Shown here: piece by piece, positions 7,833-16,758 of the stretch
Numbering within the stretch: the first letter of the stretch is position 1
How the letters are laid out: every line of letters starts with the position of its first letter
Position numbers and translations under genes: made by a program
NCBI GenBank assembly: GCA_045646865.1
Contig: JAZRLM010000018.1
Coordinates: forward strand, 1 to 64,000
Source: SIG440 sp045646865
Lineage (GTDB): Bacteria > Bacillota > Clostridia > Monoglobales > Monoglobaceae
Length of the DNA: 64,000 nt
Direction: 5' to 3'
Notes under the pieces: model-generated
The model's input: only the letters and a program-made list of their open reading frames with translations
The model's database searches: none
What the model was told of the DNA's origin: nothing

Positions 7833-8609
7833 CTATTTCTCTATAATCGGGTAGAGCTGAATTGTATTTCCGCCGTCCACAACAAGTTCTGCACCAGTTG
7901 TGTTTCTTGCATGGGCAGTAAAATACCATACAGCATCTGCAACATCTGCACCGACTGCTACATCGCCAATAGGTGTAAATCTCGATGGTACCTTTGCATA
8001 AAATTCAGGGTTTTTCTCCCACCTGTCCGTCTTTATCATACCGGGAAGTACCGCATTTACGCGGATATTATACTTACCCAAATCAAACGCAAGCGCACGC
8101 ATCATACCGAGCTGTCCGCCCTTTGATGTTGAATACGCTATTCTATCAGGAATAACGCGATATGCTGTATTTGAATTGATAAATGTAATACTTCCTCCGC
8201 CTTTTTCCTTCATTCTCTTTGCAGCATACTCGCACAGGCAATAGTTCCACACTATATTTGTATTTAAAACCTTCATAAAATCTGTCAACGGATTTTCAAA
8301 CACTTTTATTCCTAGGCCCTGGTCTGCGGCATTTAATACAAGTGCCTCAATGAAAATATCCTGACTGTCAAAATACGCAAACATTTCTTCCACAGCCTTT
8401 TCATCCACAGTTCTTTCATCAATTAAAGAATCAATATGAAATCCAATAATCCTGCTATTTGGAAATTTTTCCGCATATTCCTTTTCTTTAGCATGTACGG
8501 TTTCCTTTTTTCTACCCGTAAACACTACGCTCCAGCCCTCTGATGCAAATTTTTCTACGATATCAACGCCCGTGTTTATGCAAGCGCCTGTTATTAAAGC
8601 TGTTCTCAT
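7833..8609 (-). CDS. SDR-family oxidoreductase
   Basis: The 258-residue protein has the SDR cofactor motif in the variant form ALITGACINTG. It also has VVFTGRKKE, the NAAD segment (LVLNAADQG), the catalytic Ser in ITFINSNTAY and the YxxxK pair in IAYSTSKGG. VRVNAVLPG-type sequence and a closing ELVVDGGNTI follow. It is probably an NAD(P)-dependent dehydrogenase for a sugar or sugar acid. ATG 8609 follows AGGAG. It is the last gene of the minus-strand run and lies 67 bp after the dehydratase gene, which suggests a shared sugar-acid pathway. Substrate is not determinable. Confidence 0.85.
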   Translation of the reverse strand: MRTALITGACINTGVDIVEKFASEGWSVVFTGRKKETVHAKEKEYAEKFPNSRIIGFHIDSLIDERTVDEKAVEEMFAYFDSQDIFIEALVLNAADQGLGIKVFENPLTDFMKVLNTNIVWNYCLCEYAAKRMKEKGGGSITFINSNTAYRVIPDRIAYSTSKGGQLGMMRALAFDLGKYNIRVNAVLPGMIKTDRWEKNPEFYAKVPSRFTPIGDVAVGADVADAVWYFTAHARNTTGAELVVDGGNTIQLYPIIEK

Positions 8610-8676
8610 ATATTAGCTCCTATTTGTTTCATTTTAGTTTTCCGAATTACCCTCGGTTCGGTATTTTAAACCTTAA

Positions 8677-9837
8677 TCAAAAATAAAATTCACTTTTTGC
8701 AGGTCTTATATCGGTAAGCGCCCCTGTATAGTGTCTGAGTGTGTGCGGTACATAGGGGTGCTTTAAGCATTCTTCCTCGTTGATTTCTATTCCAAGCCCG
8801 GGCTTGTCAGGGATGCTTATATATCCGTCTTTATATTCTAAACTTTCGTTTGTTACATCCTTGCGCCACTCTACGTCTGAATACATAATCTCCAGTATGC
8901 AGAAATTCGGGCAACTTGCCGCAAGCTGAAGTGTTGCTGCATTTGCAACGGGCCCCGACGGATTATGCGGTGCAAACGGTATATATCTGCACTCTGCCTC
9001 TGCAGCAATCTTTTTAAGCTCCATTATTCCGCCCGCATGCGATATATCAGGCTGTATGTAATCACATGGCATCCTATCAAACAGAGGCTTGTAATCCCAC
9101 CTGGTATATAATCGTTCCCCGGCAGATATTGCAACGGGAGATTTATCCCTTACCTCTTTAAGTGCATCAAGATTATCAGGAGGAACAGGTTCTTCAAAGA
9201 ACATCGGCTTAAACTGTTCTAATTCTTTTGCTATTTTTATGGCCGTAGGAATATTAAACCGTCCATGCCCCTCTATAAGCAAATCAACCTCGTTGCCAAC
9301 CGCATCCCTTACGGCTCCTACACATTCAATTGCAGTATTTAAGTCCTTATTAGAGATATCAAGATAGTTCTTGCCAAACGGGTCCCATTTCATTGCAGTC
9401 ACTCCTCTTTGTACTGCAATCTTTGCCTTTTCGCCAAACTCCTGCGGAGTCTTTGCACCGGCAAACCATCCATTTACATATATTCTTACCTTATCATTTA
9501 CTTTTCCGCCCATCAGTTGATATACAGGAACATTCAGATATTTACCAAGAATATCCCAAAGCGCCATTTCAACTGCAGATAAGCCGCTCATAAGAACTGC
9601 TCCGCCGCGCCAATATGCATCTCTGTAAATACTGTGCCAATGTTTTTCTATATCAAGGGGATTTTTGCCAACCAGGTATTCCTTTATATGCTCAACTGCA
9701 CCGAGGAGTGCCTTTTCCTTATATTCAAGCGTTGCTTCGCCTACACCGTCTATTCCCTCGTCTGTGTATACCTTTACAAAAACCCAATTAGTACGAAAGC
9801 AATCAACCACAAAGCATTTTATGTCCGTAACCTTCAT
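8677..9837 (-). CDS. Enolase-superfamily sugar-acid dehydratase, galactonate-dehydratase type
   Basis: This 386-residue protein is of mandelate racemase/muconate lactonising type and most like D-galactonate dehydratase (DgoD). The N-terminal capping domain (MKVTDIKCFVVDC onward) is followed by a barrel with metal-ligand segments LLIEGHGRFN, FFEEPVPPDN and ISAGERLYTRWDYKPL. Then come DISHAGGIMELKKIA and FAPHNPSGPV, where the His is the expected catalytic base. It would dehydrate a six-carbon aldonate to a 2-keto-3-deoxy acid. AAAGGG precedes ATG 9837. The gene is 18 bp from the lactonase-like gene upstream, consistent with lactone hydrolysis followed by dehydration. The stereochemistry of the substrate is uncertain. 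Confidence 0.85.
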   Translation of the reverse strand: MKVTDIKCFVVDCFRTNWVFVKVYTDEGIDGVGEATLEYKEKALLGAVEHIKEYLVGKNPLDIEKHWHSIYRDAYWRGGAVLMSGLSAVEMALWDILGKYLNVPVYQLMGGKVNDKVRIYVNGWFAGAKTPQEFGEKAKIAVQRGVTAMKWDPFGKNYLDISNKDLNTAIECVGAVRDAVGNEVDLLIEGHGRFNIPTAIKIAKELEQFKPMFFEEPVPPDNLDALKEVRDKSPVAISAGERLYTRWDYKPLFDRMPCDYIQPDISHAGGIMELKKIAAEAECRYIPFAPHNPSGPVANAATLQLAASCPNFCILEIMYSDVEWRKDVTNESLEYKDGYISIPDKPGLGIEINEEECLKHPYVPHTLRHYTGALTDIRPAKSEFYF

Positions 9838-9855
9838 CGCTAAAACACCCTTTCT

Positions 9856-10530
9856 CTAAAGCTTAATTTCTTTGTATATTTCTGGGATTACCTTATTTTC
9901 AAGCTCAAACCCCGACGGGTCAAGCTCATCAAACATACCGAAGTGTATTGGAACCGCAACCCTTGCCTTGGTTTTCTCTGCAAATATTTTTGCATCATGC
10001 ATATTCATATTGTTTCCTACACCGTTTATCGGCAAGAAGACTGCATAAATATCTTCGGGTATATCATTAAATATTTCTTCATTATACAGAGTATCGCCGG
10101 TTATGTAATACTTTCTCTTGCCGTCATCAATTATCACACCAATCGGCGCTATGTCGCTATGTTCAGCCTTCACTGCGGTAAATCTTATTCCGCACCCGGT
10201 CCAGCTTGTATGTCTGTTAAACAAAACATAGTTATTATTTCCGCCAAGTTTCCTGACCTCATCCCATACAGACCTTGGCGCAAGCACCGTAATATTTGAG
10301 TCCTCTTTAATGAAGTACCTGACTGTTTCCTCATCATAATGGTCAAGATGGTTATGGGTAAATATTATAATATCAGGCTTTATATCAAATAACTCTTTTT
10401 TTACAGGAACACGTCTGTAATTCTTTGGGTTTATCTTCTCAACGCTGTCAGAGAGATATGGGTCAATCATTATTTTAGCTCCGTTATGCTCAAACATCAG
10501 CCCCGCCTGACCAAGCCATATTATTCTCAT
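9856..10530 (-). CDS. Metallo-beta-lactamase-fold hydrolase, UlaG-like
   Basis: ATG 10530 is chosen because AAAGGA is 9 bp before it; the in-frame GTG at 10548 and ATG at 10539 are badly spaced. The 224 residues show the metal motifs of the fold: FTHNHLDHYDE (HxHxDH), VKAEHSD, ITGDTLYNE and VPIHFGMFDE. UlaG relatives open ascorbate-6-phosphate lactone; others are general phosphodiesterases or lactonases. It sits directly before the galactonate-dehydratase-type gene, so a sugar-lactonase role is a reasonable inference. Cytoplasmic; no signal peptide. Confidence 0.8.
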   Translation of the reverse strand: MRIIWLGQAGLMFEHNGAKIMIDPYLSDSVEKINPKNYRRVPVKKELFDIKPDIIIFTHNHLDHYDEETVRYFIKEDSNITVLAPRSVWDEVRKLGGNNNYVLFNRHTSWTGCGIRFTAVKAEHSDIAPIGVIIDDGKRKYYITGDTLYNEEIFNDIPEDIYAVFLPINGVGNNMNMHDAKIFAEKTKARVAVPIHFGMFDELDPSGFELENKVIPEIYKEIKL

Positions 10531-10608
10531 ATTTCCCATTCCTTTCACTTGGCGTAATATTTATTAATAAACGCTTTTTTTAATCTATATGTCGTTTCAG
10601 AATAGTGC

Positions 10609-11607
10609 TTATCCATAGAACTTTTCTTTTGCCTCTTTCATAAATCTGAATGATTCTTCAAACATTCCTTTAAATTCAGCCGTTGTCTTGAACCAAGGTG
10701 CAGTTATGTATCCTATCACCTGATTATCAGGCGCATTATCCTTAAAATATTCCACCAAATCAGACGTGTTGTAATCACATCTATTACAAACTGACGCACA
10801 CGGAACATAGTGGTATCCCTCCTTCATCAATGGCAATGCAACATTTCTGAAGTTTACAAGGAACGGATCCTGTTCTACATATTCAATACCCATATTGGCA
10901 TACTCGCCCTCATTGTAATATGTAACATACGCAGCTCTGGACGAAACAGGTGTCCAATGCTCCTTTCTAAACGCATTATAATACCACGGAGAGAGAATAA
11001 CCTCATCTGCATCAAAATGTGCTTTATATTCCTCGGGATGATCAAATAGCGGGCAGGACCACATCCACGGCTTTGCGCCCGTTGCCTTTACACAATCCAC
11101 GAAGAAACGAATATCATGCCAATACAGCTCACCCTGTCTGTAAACTGCCAGTTCATGGTTTCTTACATGCTTTTCATCTTCTTCGTCCATACCTATATGT
11201 ATATACTCAGGATGCCCAAAAAGTTCATATGCTTCTTTAATCAAATCATTACAAACTCTATAGTATTCAGGTGTTGAAACCATACGATGATACTCGCCGA
11301 GCCATATGTCATGGGGTGTTGCGAAATTCAGCTTTGGTATCAGAGCGATACCCTTTTCTCTGCATCTGGCAAGCTCCTTGCGGAGTCTATTACGACTCCA
11401 TGCACCCTTGCAGGCAATTTCGGGGTGACTTCCGAATTCTATTCCGTCGCCCACATCCAAAACAATGGTGTTTATACCTGCTTTTTCACTTTCCTCTAAT
11501 ACATAATCCCAGATATCATCCTCAAACGGCAACGTTTCATATTTCTCGCTCCACATACTCATACTGAGATGCACTAAAATCGCCCACATCTTGTTGTTGT
11601 TCTCCAT
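10609..11607 (-). CDS. GH20-like TIM-barrel protein, intact copy
   Basis: The product has 332 residues and no signal peptide; ATG 11607 follows AGGAGGAG. The central segment PEYIHIGMDEEDEKHVRNHE has the HxGxDE pattern used by GH20 hexosaminidases, with adjacent Asp and Glu as catalytic pair. NTIVLDVGDGIEF and KLNFATPHDIWL read like early barrel strands. It is much shorter than true GH20 enzymes and lacks their N-terminal domain, so this is a remote relative; the activity is unknown. A copy of exactly the same length, broken by two stop codons, lies at 15735-16733. The cluster context points to a role in oligosaccharide breakdown. Confidence 0.65.
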   Translation of the reverse strand: MENNNKMWAILVHLSMSMWSEKYETLPFEDDIWDYVLEESEKAGINTIVLDVGDGIEFGSHPEIACKGAWSRNRLRKELARCREKGIALIPKLNFATPHDIWLGEYHRMVSTPEYYRVCNDLIKEAYELFGHPEYIHIGMDEEDEKHVRNHELAVYRQGELYWHDIRFFVDCVKATGAKPWMWSCPLFDHPEEYKAHFDADEVILSPWYYNAFRKEHWTPVSSRAAYVTYYNEGEYANMGIEYVEQDPFLVNFRNVALPLMKEGYHYVPCASVCNRCDYNTSDLVEYFKDNAPDNQVIGYITAPWFKTTAEFKGMFEESFRFMKEAKEKFYG

Positions 11608-11800
11608 TCTAAAACTCCTCCTTAAGACTTTTCTTTGACCTCTTTCATAAACCTGCAGAAACTAATATCAATGCTTAATTTTTATATATAAGTTGCTAAA
11701 TCGCATTTATTTTCAACGTTAATTTTCCTTCCCAATATTTCGTATTCTCTATGCCACGATATTTCGCAGTATATTAATTTAAAATAAATCAAGTCTGCCA

Positions 11801-11821
11801 CGGGGGAGAGTATCTCCCCCG
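11801..11821. terminator. GC-rich stem-loop after the binding-protein gene
   Basis: CGGGGGAGA, GTA, TCTCCCCCG form a 9-bp perfect stem with a 3-base loop, 35 bp beyond the stop of the solute-binding protein gene on the minus strand. No long U run follows, so it may be an mRNA-stabilising hairpin rather than a terminator. The rest of 11608-11855 shows nothing else. Confidence 0.5.
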
Positions 11822-11855
11822 CAACATCTTATCTCTTACTTAATCCGTAACCAGA

Positions 11856-13733
11856 TTATTTCTTCAAATATTTCTCAAGGTCTCCCATATAATTTTTGTT
11901 TACATTTGTTCTCCAATATGAGTCTGCCTCTGCCAGTGCTTCTTTTGTAAAGCCGTTTCTTTGTGCCTTGTCAAGCATATCTGCATATAAAGCCTCAAAC
12001 TCTTTATCATTTGTAGCAGTGAGAACCTTTGTCATCGCGCTCTCTATAGCAGTGCGGGCATCCCAGGCTCTTCCGATATCCTCAACTTCTGCGGTAAACT
12101 TCCATACGTTAGGTGCAACACCCGATACAGTTTCAGCCGGCGATATCATTCCCGGTGAGTAGAAGTATTGCATTCTGCTTATGTTCGGAACAAAGTCGTA
12201 TATGTAAACAGGATTCCATTTATTCACGCCTGTGGGATATCCGGGCCACTGTTTGTTTTGAAGTCCGTATTTGAGAAGCGAATCATTTGACTTACCGTAA
12301 ACCGCTTCCTCCTCAAGTTCCTTTACAGTAAAGCGTCTGCCGTTCTCTGTTTCCTCGAACAAGCCTGCGCTCTTCGGTCCCCACATAATAAGTTTCTGTC
12401 CAACGTCTGTGAGCATAAAGTCAAACGCTCTGAGTATCTGTGGTAGTTCCTCTTCAGATATTTCATTCTTCATAAACGCATATCTTGTTCCGCCAACAAG
12501 GTTGTCAACCATAGGCACAAATCTTTCGGTATCAAACGGAATGTTCAAAATAACAGGTCTGTATTTATATCCCTGAGCATTTTTGTTTAGCGTATTAATG
12601 TCAGGTATTGTCGTACCGTAGAGAACAGCATACTGGCCTGTTGCACACTTCTCTTCAAATGCAGAGCGGATATCTACTAATGAATCCGTAGAAATTACAT
12701 CATCTGCAATGAGATCTGCAAGCTCTTTTATAGCCTCTTTGTAGAAGGGCTGTTCAAGCATAAGTTCGATTTTTCCGGTTGTTTTGTCATAGTATGTAAA
12801 ATAGTTCTGGTTAAATCCCGATGGATTAGAATTCCACCCGTTAAGATGTCCTGCAAGAACTGCCATAAAGTCCCAGTTGTCAGACCCAGTGAAAGCATAA
12901 GTTGGATATACAGCTCTGTTTCCAACCTTCTCGCCCAGCGCCTTTACATCACGAAGGAACTGTATAAATTCCTCTTTTGAGTTAAACGATGCATTCAGTA
13001 TTTCTTCTTCTGTGAACTTTCCGCCATTTGTTTCGTACTTTGCAACAATCTCGTCATAAGTATATGCTTCGGGCTTAATTTTCTTCAATATATCATCCCT
13101 TACCCAAACATAAGACCCATTTGTCTGCGGAGTTTGGGTACGCATAATAACATCAGCGGGCATATCAGGATACGCATAATCAATACGCGGAGCAAGGTCT
13201 ATCTCATATATCCTCTTGTCATCCCTTGTGCTTGCCATAAATCCGTTTTCCATCAACGCAGTAAGGTTGGGCATATACTTGGGGATAAGGTCTGTCAAAT
13301 CCCAGAGCATATCCTGCTCAATCAATGTTTCAAGCATATTACCCTGACATCCACAAAGTATATCGGGCCAGTCGCCCGACGCAATAACCTTTGAAAGTCT
13401 TGCATCGACAAGGTCACCATTATTATCAAATGACTCATTCGAGAATTTAACACCTGTTACACGTGCCCATTCGGGTGAAACAACATCATCTGTTGAAACC
13501 TTATCTTTCTTGGCGGAATATGAACCATTTGCATACCACATAGTAAGTTCAATTTGCTTTCCTGCCCAGTCAGGCATATCAGATGAGTCCTCAAATTTTA
13601 CAGCCTCTTCGTTAACCTTGTAGTCAACGTCAGTAAAGTTTCCTACGTTTGTTTTCGCGGTATTGTTTTTGCATCCAACAAGAGCAGTTGCCATAACAAC
13701 CAAGGCAAGCATCAATGCTAATACCTTCTTCAT
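11856..13733 (-). CDS. Sugar ABC transporter substrate-binding lipoprotein
   Basis: The product has 625 residues. The lipoprotein signal MKKVLALMLALVVMATALVG ends at Cys21 (LVGC), so it is anchored outside the membrane. It belongs to the large extracellular-binding-protein group that partners LplB/LplC-type permeases; an ITMWYANGSY-like start, ARLSKVIASGDWPDILCG and GTTIPDINTLNK match that style. AAGGAGG precedes ATG 13733. No permease or ATPase adjoins it. The only permeases in the window are at 56397-58250, which carry in front of them the remains of a closely related binding-protein gene. Ligand is probably an oligosaccharide; inference. Confidence 0.85.
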   Translation of the reverse strand: MKKVLALMLALVVMATALVGCKNNTAKTNVGNFTDVDYKVNEEAVKFEDSSDMPDWAGKQIELTMWYANGSYSAKKDKVSTDDVVSPEWARVTGVKFSNESFDNNGDLVDARLSKVIASGDWPDILCGCQGNMLETLIEQDMLWDLTDLIPKYMPNLTALMENGFMASTRDDKRIYEIDLAPRIDYAYPDMPADVIMRTQTPQTNGSYVWVRDDILKKIKPEAYTYDEIVAKYETNGGKFTEEEILNASFNSKEEFIQFLRDVKALGEKVGNRAVYPTYAFTGSDNWDFMAVLAGHLNGWNSNPSGFNQNYFTYYDKTTGKIELMLEQPFYKEAIKELADLIADDVISTDSLVDIRSAFEEKCATGQYAVLYGTTIPDINTLNKNAQGYKYRPVILNIPFDTERFVPMVDNLVGGTRYAFMKNEISEEELPQILRAFDFMLTDVGQKLIMWGPKSAGLFEETENGRRFTVKELEEEAVYGKSNDSLLKYGLQNKQWPGYPTGVNKWNPVYIYDFVPNISRMQYFYSPGMISPAETVSGVAPNVWKFTAEVEDIGRAWDARTAIESAMTKVLTATNDKEFEALYADMLDKAQRNGFTKEALAEADSYWRTNVNKNYMGDLEKYLKK

Positions 13734-13828
13734 AAAAATTCCTCCTTAATATCATTGTTTCTTATATATTTTTATTCTATTTACAAAGTTTTACGATTTT
13801 TTAAGTTTATTCACCTTTAAACCGGCAA

Positions 13829-15658
13829 TTACTCAAATATCTTATCAATCTGCGGTGCCACATCTGCCATCAGGTCAATATTGTATGTCTTTTCTCCAAC
13901 TGTCAGTATTAGTTTGGTGTCATTTTCCTCCAGAGAATATGTAATATTTTCATTTCTGCCATTCATATCAAACCCAAAATTCTTGCGCCAATGCTCCAGA
14001 TCTTCATAAACCTGCGGACGTTCTATCCTGAGCGGTGCCTGCAAAGTATGGCATCCGTAAATATTTCTGTCTACCTCGCATTTGTCAGAGCCAATGGTTA
14101 CAAGATGAGTGCAATCCGAAACAACATTTTCAAATGTGTCAAAACCATTTCCGGTCTGACCCGAACCTCCATCTATTCTCTGTATGTCCGCTATTTGTGA
14201 CAGTGGCTCTCTGCTATGGTGTGCAATTCCGCTACCCTCACATCCAAGGCTGATGTTACGTACCGTTTTTACATCTTCACTGGTATGAGAATAAAGTCCG
14301 CTTCCGCCTATATCATAGTTCTTGTTTTTCTTTGTATCAACAACTATATTATGGCGCATCATCAAATCATCCTTTGATGCCTCCACAAAGATTGCTCCCC
14401 ACATAGTACCTGTATGAAGAACCACATTCCCCTCTATCAACAAATTTCTGTTGAATGCATCTGTCCAGATTCCGCTTCCGTGTACTGTGCCTCTCACATA
14501 GTTATTCGCAACAACACTGTTCTTTAATCTATGTATCTTAACCCCTGCATTTTCCATCAAATATTCGTAATTCCACCAGCAGTTGTCAATAAATTTATTA
14601 TTCTCAATTAAAAATCCTTCTTGTTGGTTATCGAAATAGTGCGTTTCAGATGTCGCAGGAGTTCCGGTAAGGCCTACTATTCCGCATCGACTAAACTCGC
14701 AGTTTCTGACAATCTGATGTCCGCGTTCCTCTGTAGAATATCTTCCGGGGCACTGAAAACTTATATCTGCACCAACGCCATTTGCATCCGTTATATGACA
14801 TTCTTCAATTATCCAGTGGTTTCCGCAATTGGTGCTGAGTATACCCCTCTGCGGTGGCGGAAAGCCGTTTCCGCCTTTGGTAAAGTGCAGGTTCTTTATG
14901 TGCATATATGAGAAATATTTCTCTTCGGGACAGAAACATTGTTCACGTGCTGTAAATTCAAGAGTGTGTCCCTCCGGACTGCTATCGCCTTTAAATCGAA
15001 TATGGAAGGTTAATCCATCATCCTCCACAAAGAAACGATTGTCCTTTTCTCCGAGATCAAAATAGTTAAGCACCTGCTCTACTCTCTCTCCATCGCAGAA
15101 AAGCATTCCTCTGCGCATTGTTGTGCATTTCCTTTCATCGTCGTTTTTCACAAGATACAACCAGCCTATTGAAGCGCTATACCACGGAACGAGCGGGCCA
15201 TTTGCCATACTGAATGGATTTACTCCTACAAATATATTTCTGTCAAACTTACCCATATATACTTTGGCATCTTTTTCAACAAAATCGTTAAGCGGATGTG
15301 ATGACATACGGCGTTTCCAGCCCTCGCTCACTCTATACTCACCATTATAGTACTCTGCGCCTGTAATTTCTACCCTCTCGCCGTCAGCTCCGCAAAACAT
15401 AACCATTTCCGTATTTGACTTTCCGGAGTGTATAGGTCTAACCGTTTCGCGATAGACACCTTCGTGTATAACCACCTTTGTTCCGGGAGTCGCAAGCGGC
15501 ACAGCCTGCTCTATTCTCAAAAACGGATTGTTTTCACTACCGTCACCATCTTCTGTTCCGCTTTTTTGCGAAACATGCAAAACTTTTTTGTACTCCGTTT
15601 CATCATTCCAAATGACAAACTCGCTACCATCAGGCAAGATATACTTTTTTTCGTTCAT
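13829..15658 (-). CDS. Right-handed beta-helix enzyme, GH120-like
   Basis: This 609-residue protein has no signal peptide and is therefore cytoplasmic. After HVSQKSGTEDGDGSENNPF it has the start of a parallel beta-helix (IEQAVPLATPGTKVVIHEGVYRE) with many HNxV, NNxV turns. The region AGVKIHRLKNSVVANN, GSGIWTDAFN and GAIFVEASKDD aligns by eye with GH120 beta-xylosidases, whose Asp nucleophile and Glu acid/base lie in WLDWEA and VFVEVSHG segments; both acids are present here. It would remove terminal xylose or a similar sugar from oligosaccharides. AGAGGGA precedes ATG 15658. The 3' end of a second copy is found near 58437-58492. Confidence 0.7.
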   Translation of the reverse strand: MNEKKYILPDGSEFVIWNDETEYKKVLHVSQKSGTEDGDGSENNPFLRIEQAVPLATPGTKVVIHEGVYRETVRPIHSGKSNTEMVMFCGADGERVEITGAEYYNGEYRVSEGWKRRMSSHPLNDFVEKDAKVYMGKFDRNIFVGVNPFSMANGPLVPWYSASIGWLYLVKNDDERKCTTMRRGMLFCDGERVEQVLNYFDLGEKDNRFFVEDDGLTFHIRFKGDSSPEGHTLEFTAREQCFCPEEKYFSYMHIKNLHFTKGGNGFPPPQRGILSTNCGNHWIIEECHITDANGVGADISFQCPGRYSTEERGHQIVRNCEFSRCGIVGLTGTPATSETHYFDNQQEGFLIENNKFIDNCWWNYEYLMENAGVKIHRLKNSVVANNYVRGTVHGSGIWTDAFNRNLLIEGNVVLHTGTMWGAIFVEASKDDLMMRHNIVVDTKKNKNYDIGGSGLYSHTSEDVKTVRNISLGCEGSGIAHHSREPLSQIADIQRIDGGSGQTGNGFDTFENVVSDCTHLVTIGSDKCEVDRNIYGCHTLQAPLRIERPQVYEDLEHWRKNFGFDMNGRNENITYSLEENDTKLILTVGEKTYNIDLMADVAPQIDKIFE

Positions 15659-15734
15659 TTTTATTCCCTCTGTCCTTATGATAAATTTATTTAACTATTT
15701 TAAATTACCCTTTAATACCGCGCAATATTGGGTT

Positions 15735-16733
15735 TTATTTATAATTCTTATCTATTGCCTCTTTAAAAAATTTAAAGGTCTCCTCGTAATAGCATTTAAA
15801 CTCTTTAATAGCCGCCTTCCAAGGTGCAGACATAAACCCTACAACCTGGTCATCAGGAGCATTTTCCTTGAAATATTCCAGAAGATCCATATGATTATAG
15901 TCACATCTGTTAAAGACTGACCCGCACGGAACATAGCTATAACCCTTCTCCAAGAGCGGCAAAGCAACATTTCTGAAGTTTACAAGGAACGGATCCTCTT
16001 CTACATACTCAATACCCAATTTTGCATAATCTCCCTCATTATAATATGCGGCATACTCTGCACGGGATGAAACAGGAGTCCAATGCTCCCGCCTAAACGC
16101 ATTATAATACCATGGGGAAAGAAGTGCCTCATCAGGCTCAAATCTTGCCGCATATTCCTCAGGATGGTCAAAGAGTGGGTCTGCCCACATCCACGGCTTT
16201 GCCCCCGCTGCCTTTACACAATCAACGAGAAAGCGTAAATCGTGCCAATAAAGTTCGCCCTATCTGTAAACTGCAAGCTCGTGATGCCTTACATGCTTTG
16301 CATCCTCTTCGTCCATTGCAATGTTTATGTATTCGGGATGGTCAAACATCTCGTATGCTTCTTTTATAATATCGTTGCAAATCTGATAATACTCGGGAGT
16401 ACAAAGCTTTCGGTGATGCTCAAGCAACCAATCGTCATGCGGTGATGCAAAATTCATCAGTGGTATAACCTTTAAATTTTTAGCTCTGCATTTTGCAAGC
16501 TCTTTCTTTAATTTGCTTTGAATCCATGCACCCTTTGCAGCAATCTCAGGATGCGAATGAAATACAATCGCGTTATTTATCTCCAATACAAGTGTATTAA
16601 TTCCGCATTTTACAGACTCATCTATAATATAGTCCCATACCTCTTCGTCAAACTGTGCTCTTTCTCTGTCGTCATCATCTCTTGAGTACCCAAGTGGAAG
16701 ATATATTGCCTATATCTTTTCGCTCTTGCTCAT
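15735..16733 (-). pseudogene. GH20-like paralogue with two in-frame TAG stops
   Basis: From ATG 16733 to the TAA at 15737-15735 the frame is 999 bp, exactly the length of the intact copy at 10609-11607, and no indel is present. Codon 8 is TAG at 16712-16710 (the intact copy has Trp at the same place) and codon 158 is TAG at 16262-16260 (intact copy Gln, YRQGELYWHD). Both changes are transitions (TGG to TAG, CAG to TAG). Other landmarks remain: INIAMDEEDAKHVRHHE and CNDIIKEAYEMFDHPEY. Because TAG ends several intact genes in this window (5171, 40971, 23599, 62488), general recoding is unlikely. I call it a recently inactivated gene. Confidence 0.75.
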
Positions 16734-16758
16734 CGTTCCTTACTCCTTTGTCCTTCTT

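Noticed and set aside
10609..11607. True GH20 hexosaminidase annotation
   Set aside because: It has the HxGxDE pattern, but at 332 residues it lacks the GH20 N-terminal domain; called GH20-like only.
15735..16733. Genome-wide TAG recoding
   Set aside because: TAG ends intact genes here (for example at 5169-5171, 40969-40971, 23601-23599 and 62490-62488), so TAG works as a stop codon.
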